64,000 nucleotides of DNA from Euonymus europaeus (lineage: Eukaryota > Streptophyta > Magnoliopsida > Celastrales > Celastraceae), in assembly GCA_963580455.1 (NCBI GenBank), contig OY756968.1:10257929-10321928 (forward strand), in the 5' to 3' direction. The translations under genes were made by a program, and so were the position numbers. Shown piece after piece: positions 47,641 to 60,523 of this stretch. The notes beneath the pieces are model-generated. The model saw nothing but the letters and a program-made list of their open reading frames with translations. It searched no databases and was not told where the DNA came from. Within the stretch, counting starts at the first letter, position 1, and each line of letters begins with the position of its first letter.

Positions 47641-50017
47641 TACAACTTTATTGTTGTTTTATGTCCAAATTTACTAGTATTCGCCTCGTAGATTGTTTTG
47701 TTGCCAAAAGATCCACTTTCGATCAAAAAAGGACAAAATCGTTAAAAGATCCTCCATTGAAAGAGTTGAGCAATTCTGAACCATTAAAGTTGAGAGATGT
47801 ACACTTTTCATTGTTGTTTTATGTCTAAATTTATTAGTATTCTCCCCGTTCATTGTTTGGGTGACAGAAGACCCACTTTCATTCCCAAAAGGACAAAACC
47901 GTTAAAAGCTCATCCGTTGAGAGAGTTGAGAAATTTCGAACAACCTAACTTAATCGATGTGCACTTTTATTTTTGTAATTTAATGTCAAATTTTACAAGT
48001 ATCGTTCCCAAATGGGCTCCGTAAAATCTTCTCCATAGAGAGAGTTGAGCACTTTCGAACTATCAAATTTGATCGATGTGTTCTTTTTATTGTAATTTAA
48101 TGTCAAATTTTCCAGGTATTTGCTCCGTAAATTGTTTCATTGCCAAAAGGCCAACTATCGTTCCGAAATAGGCAAAACCATTAAAATCTTCTCCATAGAG
48201 AGTTGAGCAATTTCGAACTATCAAATTTGATCGATGTGCACATTTTTTTGTAATTTTATGTGCAATTTTATGAGTATAGGCTCCGTGGATTATTTCGTTA
48301 CCAAAAGAACAAATCTTGTTCTCAAATGCGAAAAACCGATAAAAGCTCCTCCACTGGGAAAGTTGAGCAATTCCGAACCATCAAAAAGGATAGGTGTACA
48401 CTTTTATTCTTATTTTATGGCCAAATGTACTAGTATTCGCCTCGTAGATTGTTTCGTTGCCGAAAGACCCACTTTCGTTCCGAAAATGACAAATCATTAA
48501 AAGCTCCTCCATTGAGAGAGTTGAGTAATTCTGAATGATCAAAGTTGATAGAACTATACTTTTGATTGGTGTCTTATGTCTAAATTTATTAGTAGTCTCC
48601 TCATTCATTGTTTCGTTGGCAAAATACTCACTTTCATTCCCAAAAGGACAAAACCGTTAAAAGCTTATCTATTGAGAGAGTTAAGCAATGAACAATCACA
48701 TTTTATCGATGTGCACTTTGTTTTTGTAATTTAATGTAAAATTTTACAAGTATAGACTCTGTAGATTGTTTCATTGTCATAAGATCAACTATCATTCCAA
48801 AATGGGCAAAACCATTAACATCTTCTTCATAGAGAGAGTTGAGCACTTTCAAACTATCAAATTTGATCGATGTGCACTTTTTTGTGTAATTAATGTCAAA
48901 TTTTACAAGTATAGGCTCCGTAGATTGTTTCATTGCCAAAAGACCAACTATCATTTCAAAATGGCCAAAACCATTTAAATCTTCTCCATAGAGAGAGTTG
49001 AGCAATTTCAAAATATCAAATTTGACCGATGTGCACATTTTATTGTAATTTTATGTCAAATTTTATGAGTATAAGTTCCGTAGATTGTTTCGCTGCCAAA
49101 CACCAAATCTCGTTCCGAAATGGGAAAAACCGATAAAAGCTCCTCCCTCCATTGAGAGAGTTGAGCAATTCCGAACCATCAAATCTCCCATTTGAGAACG
49201 AGATTTGGTGTTTTGGCAACGAAACAATCTACGGAACCTATACTCATAAAATTTGACATAAAAGCTCCTCCATTGAGAGAGTTGAGCAATTTCGAACCAT
49301 CAAAATGGATAGGTGTACACTTTTGATTGTTGTTTTTTGTCCAAATTTACTAGTATTCATCTCCTAGATTGTTTCGCTGATAAAACACCCACTTTTGTTC
49401 TCAAAAGGATAAAATCATTAAAAGCTCCTCCATTGAGAGAGTTGGAAAGTTTCGTAATATTAAAGTTGATAGGTGTACAACTTTATTGTTGTTTTATGTC
49501 CAAATTTACTAGTATTTTCCTCGTAGATTGTTTCGTTGCCAAAAGACCCACTTTCGATCGAAAAAGGACAAAATCGTTAAAAGATCCTCCATTGAAAGAG
49601 TTGAGCAATTTCGAACCATCAAATTTGAGAGATGTACACTTTTCATTGTTGTTTTATGTCTAAATTTATTAGTATTCTCCTCGTTCATTGTTTGGCTGAC
49701 AAAAGACCCATTTTCATTCCCAAAAGGACAAAACCGTTAAAAGCTCATTCGTTGAGACAGTTGAGAAATTTCGAACAATCAAACTTGATCGATGTGCACT
49801 TTTTTTTTTGTAATTTAATGTCAAATTTCACAAGTATAGGCTCCGTAGATTGTTTCATTGCCAAAAGATCAACTATCGTTCCCAAATGGGCAAAACCATT
49901 AAAATCTTCTCCATAGAGAGAGTTGAGCACTTTCGAACTATCAAATTTGATCGATGTGCACTTTTTATTGTAATTTAATGTCAAATTTTACAGGTATTTG
50001 CTCCGTAAATTGTTTCA
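47639..50017. repeat. Satellite array segment with local rearrangements
   Basis: About 15 monomers of the same family and orientation. The first two (from 47641) match the last two before the retroelement (32287-32610), sharing the rare 'ctttcgatc' variant, rather than continuing where the left side stops. Contains a scrambled monomer near 48000 and an inverted partial monomer at 49186-49263. The last monomer is interrupted at 50018 by a solo-LTR-like element. Confidence 0.92.
49186..49263 (-). repeat. Inverted partial satellite monomer
   Basis: This 78-bp segment is the reverse complement of the neighbouring 49049-49124 segment (direct copy 'ttatgtcaaattttatgag', inverted copy 'ctcataaaatttgacataa'), with about 60 bp between the arms. 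It is the only inverted satellite segment I noticed in the window. The right breakpoint falls in 'ataaaagctcc', which is also present in normal monomers. Confidence 0.9.
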
Positions 50018-52114
50018 TGTAATGCCCCGTCCCGCGAAACTCTAATCTTCGAGCTCGTAGTTCAGAACGCTATCTATCTCACATCTCAGTCCCTCAATAG
50101 TACCTAATTCTATATATAATAAGAACCCAATTAATGCTAGAACAAATTTAACTAAACATCATCTATCTCTAATTAACTAAACTCATTGTCTAACTCAAAT
50201 TAAACATCCTAATTCCGATGAGCATTTAACAATTATAACCTCATAATCATAATTAAATCAATAATGTGCGATACATATTTCTTGACATCATTTTTCGAAC
50301 TTTAATTTAATCTCGATAAAACTGAAATACTAGCGACAACCTTAAGGCTTAAATAAAAAATTTTAAACCTAACTTTTGCACATGAGCATCCTTTTCATGG
50401 ATCCGCGGCGCCATCAACTCCTATGCCAGCAAAATCATCACAAGACCCTTTACCTGTATCACGGAACATAGTGAGCCGAGGCCCAGCAAGTAACACTTAT
50501 GCATGAACCTCATGAACCTCATATCTAGAAAAACAGTCAGCCATTTAAATCATTTTTCCAATACTCGGGCCCTTAACCTAGGTAAACTGCTACAGAGCAA
50601 CCGGTCGGGATTTTTCTTTAATTAAGCGTTCTACCGAAGACACTTTCCCGTCAAAACTCGTTTCTATTTTCATTTTCATTTCCGATGTACCTCAACCTTA
50701 ACCTTTCCATACACCCTCCCTGTAGCAGTAATACCTGGTTCGTAAAAACACCTTTTTCCTTAAACCGAACTTTTCCTTTTCATGTAATGCAATGCATCGT
50801 GCTTATGAACAATAATTAATATATCAGTAAATTATATGCAACACATCACCTTCAAGAACACCAAAACCATCATTATATCAGTCTCATCACCATATTCAAT
50901 TCAAGCATATAACCGTACACATCACATTCTACAGAGAATATCATAACAGTTTTGTCATCCAGTCATGGTAACCAAACAGCACATATAGCTATAACATAAA
51001 TAAATCATTTATATCACAGTACACATTTATTCAAGTCATCACCAATTCGATCTCATGAAAACATCCCATCAGTACAAACTATCATCATACACAGTCAAAT
51101 AAACATCACAATCAGTACAAATAATAGCACATAAAATTCACAGATCACAAAGTTTCGTAATACAGTTGAGTACTACTTACATCATGCGTTTTCCCTAACC
51201 TTGACAGTTTTGATTTCTAGTACCTGTCCCTGAAAATCACAATAATTCCCTAACTATTAACATTAATTAATTAAATTATAATATGTATATTATTTGAAAT
51301 TTGACATTTGAGATTAACCTTAGGTTGGATATGGGTCAATTAGGCCCAGACCAACTCTGCCTGCCTCTCAACCGGGTCAAGTTGACCCGGTTGTCCTCCA
51401 CCTTCACGCGGGTCAAGGGACCCGTGATACCCAACATAGGGTCACCGTCGATCACGGGCGGTGTGAGCTTCACCTCCGACCCACGCCGGTAGTAAATGGT
51501 ACCACGAACTCATCGCCGCCACTCTCCACCTATGCGGTGGTCGGAACAGGGCGGAATCTGGTTTCAAAGTCCACGGTCGCCGCGACTTTCCTCTCCACCG
51601 TTGACAGCCCGAACCTCCTCCGTTCTGTCCGAAATCTATGTCGCCGAATTCGTCTCTCTGAGCTCTCTCATTCCGTACTAGTTTCGTAACCTTTCGCCGT
51701 CGATCAGCACTTCTCGTGCTTCCGTCGCCGCCCCTGGTGGTGGGTCGTGCTTTAGGGTTTGGCCTCCTCGGTTTCCGTGCCTCACCAATATATATATATA
51801 TATATATATTTATTTAATTTGATTTGATTTTCTTAATTACTGTTATGCCCCTGACCTTGATGCTTATTTACACAAAATACCTATATGTATTTACAGTATT
51901 GCCATTACATATTTATTATTATCTTTTTGTATTTAACTTCCCTAATTTATAGAAATTTTATTTCAATCTCGTTTCCGATAATTCTTGCTCCCACAATCTA
52001 TAATTGCACTATAAAATTTATGAAAAATATTCTGATCGAACTTAGGTCACACGTGACATCACCTATCTTACCACATCTACCCCCACAAGTTATTCAGATG
52101 TTCGGGGTGTTACA
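50018..52114. mobile_element. Solo-LTR-like element, TGTAATGCCCC...GGGGTGTTACA
   Basis: A 2097-bp non-satellite insert with inverted termini TGTAATGCCCCG / CGGGGTGTTACA. No coding sequence for transposition proteins is present. The TGTNA(C/T)GCCCCG start is common to LTRs of plant Del/Tekay-type Ty3 chromoviruses, so a solo LTR is likely; orientation is uncertain. The flanks belong to one monomer ('attgtttca' left, 'gccaaaagg' right), but no target duplication is seen and two bases (tt) appear lost. Contains a (TA)n run at about 51788-51811. The GC-rich part around 51340-51760 has short open frames without recognisable products. Confidence 0.7.
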
Positions 52115-55100
52115 GCCAAAAGGCCAACTATCGTTCCGAAATAGGCAACACCGTTAAAATCTTCTCCATAGAGAGAGTTGAGCAATTTCGAACTATCAAA
52201 TTTGATCGATGTGCACATTTTTTGTAATTTTATGTGAATTTTTATGAGTATAGGCTCTGTAGATTGTTTCGTTGCCAAAATAACAAATCTCGTTCTCAAA
52301 TGAGAAAAACCGATAAAAGCTCCTCCTCCGAGAGACTTGACAATTCCGAACCATCTAAGTGGATAGGTGTACACTTTTATTGTTATTTTACATCCAAATT
52401 TACTAGTATTTGCCTCGTACATTGTTTCGATGCTGAAAAACCCACTTTCGTTCCCAAAAGGAAAAATCATTAAAAGTTCCTTATTGAGAGAGTTGAGCAA
52501 TTCCGAACGATCAAAGTTGATAAATGTACAATTTCGATTGTTGTCTTATGTCCAAATTTATTAGTAGTCTCCTCGTTCATTGTTTCGTTGGCAAAAGACC
52601 CACTTTCATTCCCAAAAGGACAAAATCTTTAAAAGCTCATCTATCGAGAGAGTTGAGCACCTTCGAACTATCAAATTTGACCGATGTGCACTTTCTTTTT
52701 GTAATTTAATGTCAAATTTTATTTTACAAGTATAGGCTCCATAAATTGTTTCATTGCCAAAAGACCAACTATCGATCCGAAATAAGTAAAACCACTAAAA
52801 TCTTCTCCATAGAGAGAATTGAGCAATTTCGAACTATCAAATTTGATCGATGTGCACATTTTATTGTAATTTTATGTCAAATTTTATGAGTATATGCTCC
52901 GTAGATTGTTTTGTTGCCAAAATCTCGTTCCTAAATAGGAAAAACCGATAAAAGCTCCTCCACTGAGAGAGTTGAGCAATTCTGAACGATCAAATTGGAC
53001 AGGTGTATACTTTTGATTGTTGTTTTATGTCCAAAAGTAGTATTATTCATCTCGTGGATTGTTTCATTGCTAAAAGACCCACTTTTGTTCTCAAAAGGAC
53101 AAAATCATTAAAAGCTCCTCCATTGAGAGAGTTGAAAAGTTCCAAGATATCAAAGTTGACATGTATACAACTTTATCGTTATTTTATGTCCAAATTTACT
53201 AGTATTCGACTCGTAGATTGTTTCGTTGCCAAAAGACCCACTTTCATTCCAAAAAAGACTAAACCGTTAAAAGCTCCACCATAGAGAGAGTTGAGCAATT
53301 CCGAACCATCAAAGTTGAGAGATGTACACTTTTCATTGTGGTTTTATGTCTAAATTTATTTGTATTCTCCTCGTTCACTGTTTGGTTGACAAAAGACCCA
53401 CTTTCATTCCCAAAAGGACAAAACCGTTAAAAGCTCATCCATTGAGAGAGTTTAGCAATTTCGAACAATCAAATTTGATCGATGTGCACTTTTTACTGTA
53501 ATTTAATGTCAAATTTTACAAGTATAGGCTCCGTAAATTGTTTCATTGCCAAAAGACCAACTATCGTTCCGAAATGGGCAAAACCATTAAAATCTTCTCC
53601 ATAGAAAGAGTTGAGCAATTTCGAACTATCAAATTTGTCCGATGTGCACCTTTTATTGTAATTTTATGTCAAAATTTATGAATATAGGCTCCGCAGATTG
53701 TTTCGTTGCCAAAACACCAACTATCGTTCCGAAATGGGCAAAACCATTAAAATCCACTCCATAGAGAGAGTTGAGCAATTTCGAACTATCAAATTTGACC
53801 GATGTACACATTTTATTGTAATTTTATGTCAAATTTTATGTGTATAGGCTCCGTAGATTGTTTCGTTGCCAAAACACCAAATCTCATTCCGAAATTGGAA
53901 AAACCAATAAAAGCTCCTCTATTGAGAGATTTGAGCAATTCTGAAACATCAAATTGGATAGGTGTACACTTTTGATTGTTGTTTTATGTCCCAATTTACT
54001 AGTATTCACCTCGTATATTGTTTCCTTTCCAAAAGACCCACTTTCGTTCCTAAAAGGAGAAAACCGTTAAAAGCTTCTCCATTGGGAGAGTTGAGCAATT
54101 CCGAACCATCAAAGTTCAGAGATGTACACTTTTCATTGTTGTTTTACGTCCAAATTTACTAGTATTCACCTCGTATATTTTTTCCTTTCCAAAAGACCCA
54201 CTTTCGTTCCAAAAAGGACCAAACCGTTAAAAGCTCCTCGATTGAGAGAGTTGAGCAATTCCGAATCATCAAAGTTGATAGATTTATACTTGTGATTGTT
54301 GTCTTCTGTCCAAACTTATTAGTATTCTCCTAGTTCATTGTTTGGTTGACAAAAGACCCACTTTCATTCCCAAAAGGACAAAACCGTTAAAATCTCATCC
54401 ATTGAGAGAGTTGAGCAATTTCGAACAATCAAACTTGATCGATGTGCACTTTTCTTTGTAATTTAATGTCAAATTTTACAAGTATAGGCTCCGTAGATTG
54501 TTTCATTGCGAAAAGACCAACTACCTTTCCAAAATGGGCAAAACCATTAAAATCTTCTCCATAGAGAGTTGAGCAAGTTCGAACTATCAAATTTGATCGA
54601 TGTGCACATTTTTTTGTAATTTTATGTCAAATTTTATGTGTATAGGCTCCGTAGATTGTTTCATTGCCAAAACACCAAATCTTGTTCTCAAATGTGGAAA
54701 ACCAATAAAAGCTCCTCCACTGAAAGAGTTGAGCAATTCCGAACCATCAAAGTGGGTAGGTGTTCACTTGTGATTGTTTTTTTATGTCCAAATTTACTAG
54801 TATTCACCTCGTATATTGTTTCCTTTCCTAAAGACCCACTTTCGTTCCAAAACGGACAAAACTGTTAAAAGCTCCTCCATTGAGAGAGTTGAGCAATTCC
54901 GAACCATCAAAGTTGAGAGATGTACACTTTTCATTGTTGTTTTATGTCCAAATTTACTAGTATTTACCTCGTATATTATTTCCTTTCCAAAAGGACCCGC
55001 TTTCGTTCCAAAAAGGACAAAACCGTTAAAAGCTCCTCGATTGAGAGAGTTGTGCGATTCCGAAACATCAAAGTTGATAGATTTACACTTGTGATTGTTG

Positions 55101-56628
55101 TCTTATGTCCAAATTTATTATTATTCTCCTAGTTCATTGTTTGGTTGACAAAAGACCCACTTTCATTCCCAAAAGAACAAAACCGTTAAAAGCTCATCCA
55201 TTAAGAGAGTTGAGCAATTTCGAACAATCAAACTTGATCGATGTGCACTTTTTTTTGTAATTTAATGCCAAATTTTACAAGTATAGGCTCCGTAGATTGT
55301 TTCCTTGCGGAAAGACCAACTACCGTTCCTAAATGGGCAAAACCATTAAAATCTTCTCCATAGAGAGAGTTGAGTAATTTCGAACTATCAAATTTGATCG
55401 ATGTGCACATTTTTTTGTAATTTCTTGTGAAATTTTATGAGTATAGGCTCCGTAGATTGTTTCATTGCCTAAACACAAAATCTCGTTCTCAAATGGGAAA
55501 AACCAATAAAAGCTCATCCACTGAGAGTTGAGCAATTCCGAACCATCAAAGTGGGTAGGTGTGCACTTTTGATTGTTGTTTTATGTCCAAATTTACTAGT
55601 ATTCATCTCGTAGATTGTTTCGTTGCTTAAAGACCCACTTTTGTTCTCAAAAGGACAAAATCATTAAAAGCTCCTCCATTGACAGAGTTGAAAAGTTTCA
55701 AAATATAAAAGTTGATATGTGTACTACTTTATTGTTGTTTTATGTCCAAATTTACTAGTATTCACCTTGTAGATTGTTTCGTTGCCAAAAGACTCACTTT
55801 CGTTCGAAAAAGGACAAAACCGTTAAAAGCTCCTCCATTAAGAGAGTTGAGCAATTCCGAACCATCAAAGTTGATAGATGTACACTTTTGATTGTTGTCT
55901 TATGTCCAAATTTATTAGTATTCTCCTAGTTCATTGTTTGGTTGACAAAAGACCCACTTTCATTCCCAAAAGGACAAAACCGTTAAAAGCTCATCCATAG
56001 ACAGAGTTGAGCAATTTGGAACAATCAAACTTGATCGATGTGCACTTTTTTTTTAATTTAATGTCAAATTTTGCAAGTATAGGCTCCGTAGATTTTTTCA
56101 TTCTGAAAAGACCAACTATCGTTCCCAAATGGGCAAAACCATTAAAATCCTCTCCATAGAGAGAGTTGAGCAATTTCGAACTATCAAATTTGACCGATGT
56201 GCACATTTTATTGTAATTTTATGTCAAATTTTATGTGTATAGGCTCCGTAGATTGTTTCGTTGCCAAAACACCAAATCTTGTTCCCAAATTGGAAAAATC
56301 GAAAAAAGCTCCTCCATTGAGAGATTTGAGCAATTTCGAACCATCAAAGTGGATAGGTATACACTTTTGATTGTTGTTTTATGTCCAAATTTACTAGTAT
56401 TCACCTCGTATATTATTTCCTTTTCGAAAGACCCACTTTCGTTCCAGAAAGGACAAAACCGTTAAAAGCTCCTCCACTGAGAGAGTTGAGCAATTCCGAA
56501 CCATAAAAGTTGAGAGATGTACACTTTTCATTGTTGTTTTATGTCCAAATTTACTAGTATTCACCTCGTATATTGTTTCCTTTCCAAAAGACCCGCTTTC
56601 GTTCCAAAAAGGACAAAACCATTAAAAG
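52115..56628. repeat. Satellite array segment
   Basis: About 28 monomers, all in the same orientation, continuing the monomer broken at 50018. Subtypes resemble those of 24-32 kb. A local variant 'cctcgtatattgtttcctttcc' (for 'cctcgtagattgtttcgttgcc') appears at about 54011, 54171, 54808, 54967, 56406 and 56567 and again after 61 kb, marking a subfamily specific to the right end. No gene is seen. Confidence 0.92.
56624..56628. other. Target site duplication of outer LTR, left copy (aaaag)
   Basis: aaaag precedes TGTTGAAACATAGG and is repeated at 60524-60528 after CCTAACA; removing the insert restores a normal monomer ('attaaaagctcctcgattg'). Confidence 0.9.
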
Positions 56629-56882
56629 TGTTGAAACATAGGATTCAAGATTAGGTTTGATGAATTTCGAAAATGCTAAGTGGCTAAATATGTGTGTGAA
56701 ATGTTTAATTCATGATAACTTGATTCTATATATTGTAATTCATGTGATCTTAGTTTTATATATGTATGGTATGGTTTGCATGTGAATTTATTATGTGCTC
56801 TTTAATAATAGTTCCAAACATTTCCATATATATGTGTCGCCTTTTTATGATATAGTTGATATATAGTTGGCTGAATTATATA

Positions 56883-58917
56883 TGTCACGCCCCGTTTTCG
56901 GAGACGCGACTGGGTGCTCTCAGCGCACACTTCCTAGGTCACTAGTGTGAACATCCGGGATCAACCGGAAATGCGGCGGCACCTCCCCGTATATCGGAGA
57001 GTGCCCACCTGCATCAGAAACGCAGCAACAACAACATCACACTAGCAACCTAGCAAACATAGGCCTCGGGCCTCAACCACATGCAATCCTGACCCTAGGC
57101 CTCAGGCCATCCACTACCAGCATGCACAAACTGATGGCATCATATATAAATCCACACACAGATTTTTATATCATCAAATATAACCATAATTCAACATACA
57201 CATCCACATGCATGCACAACCATGCCAAATGGTTATATTCTCTCAACATAGATATACTACATACACCCACATGCATAGAGTATATCTCTAGCACCCCATT
57301 CTATCCAGGGTCATCCATGTCACATCCGCTCACCGATCCGCACCACCGGTACTCTTACTGGTATCTCCTGTGGAAGGAAGAAAGTAAAGGAGTGAGCTAG
57401 AAGCTCAGTAGGGTAAAGAAATAAACATTGATATAGGCAGAATCAAAAGGAAGTAATGCATCAATATGTACCTACCACATGAACGTATACTCAACAAATT
57501 CACATCAACATTTATCTGGATAAACCCTTTCGGAGCACAACAACCACAATATCATTGCAACTCAATGTAATATTGCACGGGAGCAAGCTCACCACAACCA
57601 ACCACTCCTAGGATCATCCGGTTGCGTGAACCTATTACGCCCACACCCCACAAGGCAAGTCACTCTTGACCCCACCCCTAGTGCGTTACCCCACATGGGG
57701 TTCACGTGACTTGGTGATAACAACCTTCACCTTGCCATCCTCCCATGTGGCTTTCAAGTAACCTAAACGTTCCCGAGTCCATACCCGAGTCCCCCATGCA
57801 CCTCTAATGCATTATGACATGTCATGCTGAATAGATAAGTATATATGATTATCCTATATATCTTACAAAACTACCATGATGCATAAACGGGAAGTCACAA
57901 CGTGTCCGTAAATGACTGAACACAAAATCGGGTCATGCAACATTCAACATCAAACAATAATCCACACAAGGCTCGTTTCCCCTTAGAAGCAATTAAGACG
58001 GAAACACAAACAACGGCGACCAATGAAGAATAGAAACGCTATTTAGGCAACAATAACGAATGTTAGATAGAAAGGTTGGAAATCCCCTACCTCGTGTCAA
58101 GCAATTTACCACAAAATCCACAATTACATTCCTAGGGTTTCGATTTCCCAAACCTAACAATGTGGCAAAACCGAACCCTTTCACACATTAATAAACAACC
58201 AACAACTCATATAAACATCAATTAAATCCATAAATTCGAAATTACTCACCTTCTCTCTCTAGAAATTTCTCCAAAGTCCTCCAAACTCAACCCAAGCTCT
58301 ACTCTACTCCAAATCACAAACCCATCTACGTATACATCCAAAATCAACCTAGGATTAACATATCTAAACCATAGGAATCAACTTTAAATGAACCTAGCAA
58401 GATCTACTCAAAACCCTAGAAATGGAAAAACGAAGAATCTTACTTCCAAGGCTTGAATCTTCTTTGAATCCTTTCCCAATCTCCAAACCAAGCTCCAATC
58501 TCCAATAATCACCTCAAATACACTTCTCTCTCTAGAATCGTCGCTCTCTCTCTCTCTAGAACTGAAACATACCAGAAATTGGTCTAAAATGGCTCACCCA
58601 CTGGACTGGGCGCAGCGCCTAGGCGCCCTGAGGTGCGCCCAGTCCAGTGCCTTCTTTTTCTGGACCTCCATCCTCCCTGCGCTCACTGGATTAGGCGCCA
58701 TTGGGCGCAACGCTGCACACGCCTAGGCGCACACCGCCTAGGCGTGCTACTCGGGCGCCTAGGCGCACCAGCTCTTCTGGTCTTCATCCCTTACCTGCCT
58801 CATGCTGGACTAGGCGCAGCGCCTAGGCGCCCCTTGGTGCGCCTAGTCCAGTTTCCCCATTTGCTCTAACATCAAAATTTCACAATTTCCATAAAACCTT
58901 TGGGTTGGGGTTTCACA
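56883..58917. mobile_element. Nested solo-LTR-like element, TGTCACGCCCC...GGGGTTTCACA
   Basis: A 2035-bp insert within the copia solo LTR, flanked by a perfect atata duplication (56878-56882 and 58918-58922). The TGTCACGCCCCG terminus and the string 'gtgagctagaagctcagtag' (about 57392) resemble LTRs of plant Del/Tekay-type Ty3 elements; the 50018 element has a comparable 'gtgagccgaggcccagcaag'. No transposition protein is encoded. Contains a GC-rich palindrome cluster at 58605-58855. Orientation is not certain. Confidence 0.75.
58605..58855. repeat. GC-rich cluster of GCGCCTAGGCGC palindromes
   Basis: Within the nested element, the perfect 12-bp palindrome gcgcctaggcgc occurs near 58614, 58756 and 58818, with further half copies ('acgcctaggcgc', 'ccgcctaggcgt', 'tgcgcctagtccag'). 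The flanks 'ctggactgggcgcagcgcct' and 'ctggactaggcgcagcgcct' also repeat. GC content contrasts sharply with the AT-rich surroundings. Confidence 0.8.
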
Positions 58918-60523
58918 ATATATGTGTGTTTCTCTTATGGAAACTAACATGTGTTGAAGGAATGCTAGAAATCCTTTTTAGATTATCTTTTGAGAATGTA
59001 TAGGAATGGAATATGTCTCACTATAGAAATATATCAAGAAAGGTTCAGAAATTTGAATTTTATGGAAAGAGATCAAGTAATGCATTCTATATGGAATGAA
59101 TCAAAGAGATGATCATGTTCTATGGAAAGAGTTCAAGTTTTATGGAAAGATATCACAAGAAGAGCATGGAAGTGCCATTTTTCTACCTTATAGAAGGCAA
59201 ATCCGAATTTCAACTACAAAGAAGATCAAGAGATCAACATTAAATCAAGGAGAAGATCAATCCCAACCGTTGGAGGATTTTCTACACCAAAGAAGAAATC
59301 TTGACCGTTGGTGACATTCTTGCATATCAAGAAGATCCACTCAAGTAAGGAAACAAGATCATATGGAGAAATTGTCGAAGGAAATCAAGTTGAAGAATTA
59401 TTCAAGCTTACAAGAATGGAAACAAGATCATGAAGAATTCTCTTAGGAGAATTAAAAAGGAAAAGTGAACCTTCATTTTATTCTTGTCATATTATGTGTG
59501 ATTGGCCAAGATTCCAAAAACACAAACCCTAGCTCATTCTAGCCGATTCTCCCACATTCCCAATACATAATTTTTGGCTATCTATCTCTCCAAAAAGATC
59601 CTACCAAGAATCATTCCTTTTTCTACCTATTGAGCTGTTTTGCCTTAAGCCTATTTCTAGCCTAAGCAAGAAATATGTGAGACATCATTTTCTAAACCAT
59701 ATTCATACACATTTAAATTCTCTCTCTTGAGTTCTATCCTTTTACATAACCCTTTTGCAAGACAGCTTTGAGAAAAACGTTTTTGAGTGAGCCTATTGCT
59801 GCATACTGAAACCTTGAGCCTATTGTTCTTGAGCTTATCATTCCTAGATTGCTACCAAAGAGCCTACCTTGAGCGTTATTGATCACATACACTAGACTAT
59901 TGAGCCATATCTTTTATTTGCTTATTGAGTTATGAAGGTTGGTTGATTCAGCCAAAAAATCAACAAATTGTATCTTGTACTCAGTATCACTCATAGTGGA
60001 GGTGTTGGCAAGTCCCTTTGAAGGAGGGCCGTGGATGTACTCAATTTGAGGAACCACGTAAAAATCTCGGTGTCACTCTCTATCCTTTACTACTTCCTCC
60101 TTTTGATTATTGTTTAAATACAAAACTGTTTCAAAATCATACAAAGGTAAATTAAAATAAAATTAGTCTATATAATTAGAGTTTTAGAAACGTAAAAGAA
60201 ATCAAATTTTTATATTGCCCTATATTGTGTTTTTATTACTAATCAAGTTATTTGAGTGTGCATCACTAACATCACTTTTAGGTGTGTTGGAGGAAACTAT
60301 AAGGCTTGGCTTATCAAAAGCTCTACATTTGGTTATTCTTAAAATTTATTATTTGATTATTGTATGAGTTTTTTTATTAAAGAGTTGTTTCATTGAATTG
60401 TGCATACATTTAAACTTGTCGAACCTTATTGAATATTAATTTGTGGTTTTGTGTGTAAAACTTTAAAATTTGGCATAATCTTAATTCACCCCCCCCCTCT
60501 TAAGGTTAGAAACGATCCTAACA

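Larger units (their letters stand above)
56629..60523 (+). mobile_element. Copia-type solo LTR with a nested insertion
   Basis: Starts TGTTGAAACATAGG and ends GATCCTAACA, with a perfect aaaag duplication. Without the nested 56883-58917 element and its duplication the LTR is about 1855 bp. The right end has 'aattcacccccccccctctt', like the C-rich end of the complete copia LTR, and the part near 60000-60070 ('gtggatgtactc', 'aaccacgtaaaa') resembles the same region of that LTR ('gtggatgtaggtgtg', 'gaaccact'). This suggests a related SIRE-like lineage on the plus strand. No primer site or coding region follows, so it is a solo LTR. Confidence 0.85.

Noticed and set aside
51301..51681. Two 60-codon frames in a GC-rich part of the 50018 element, possible captured gene exon
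   Set aside because: No recognisable domain, and low-complexity Pro/Ser/Arg composition fits LTR sequence.
58633..58869. 78-codon Leu/Ala/Arg-rich frame
   Set aside because: It is a translation of the GCGCCTAGGCGC palindrome cluster and not a plausible protein.
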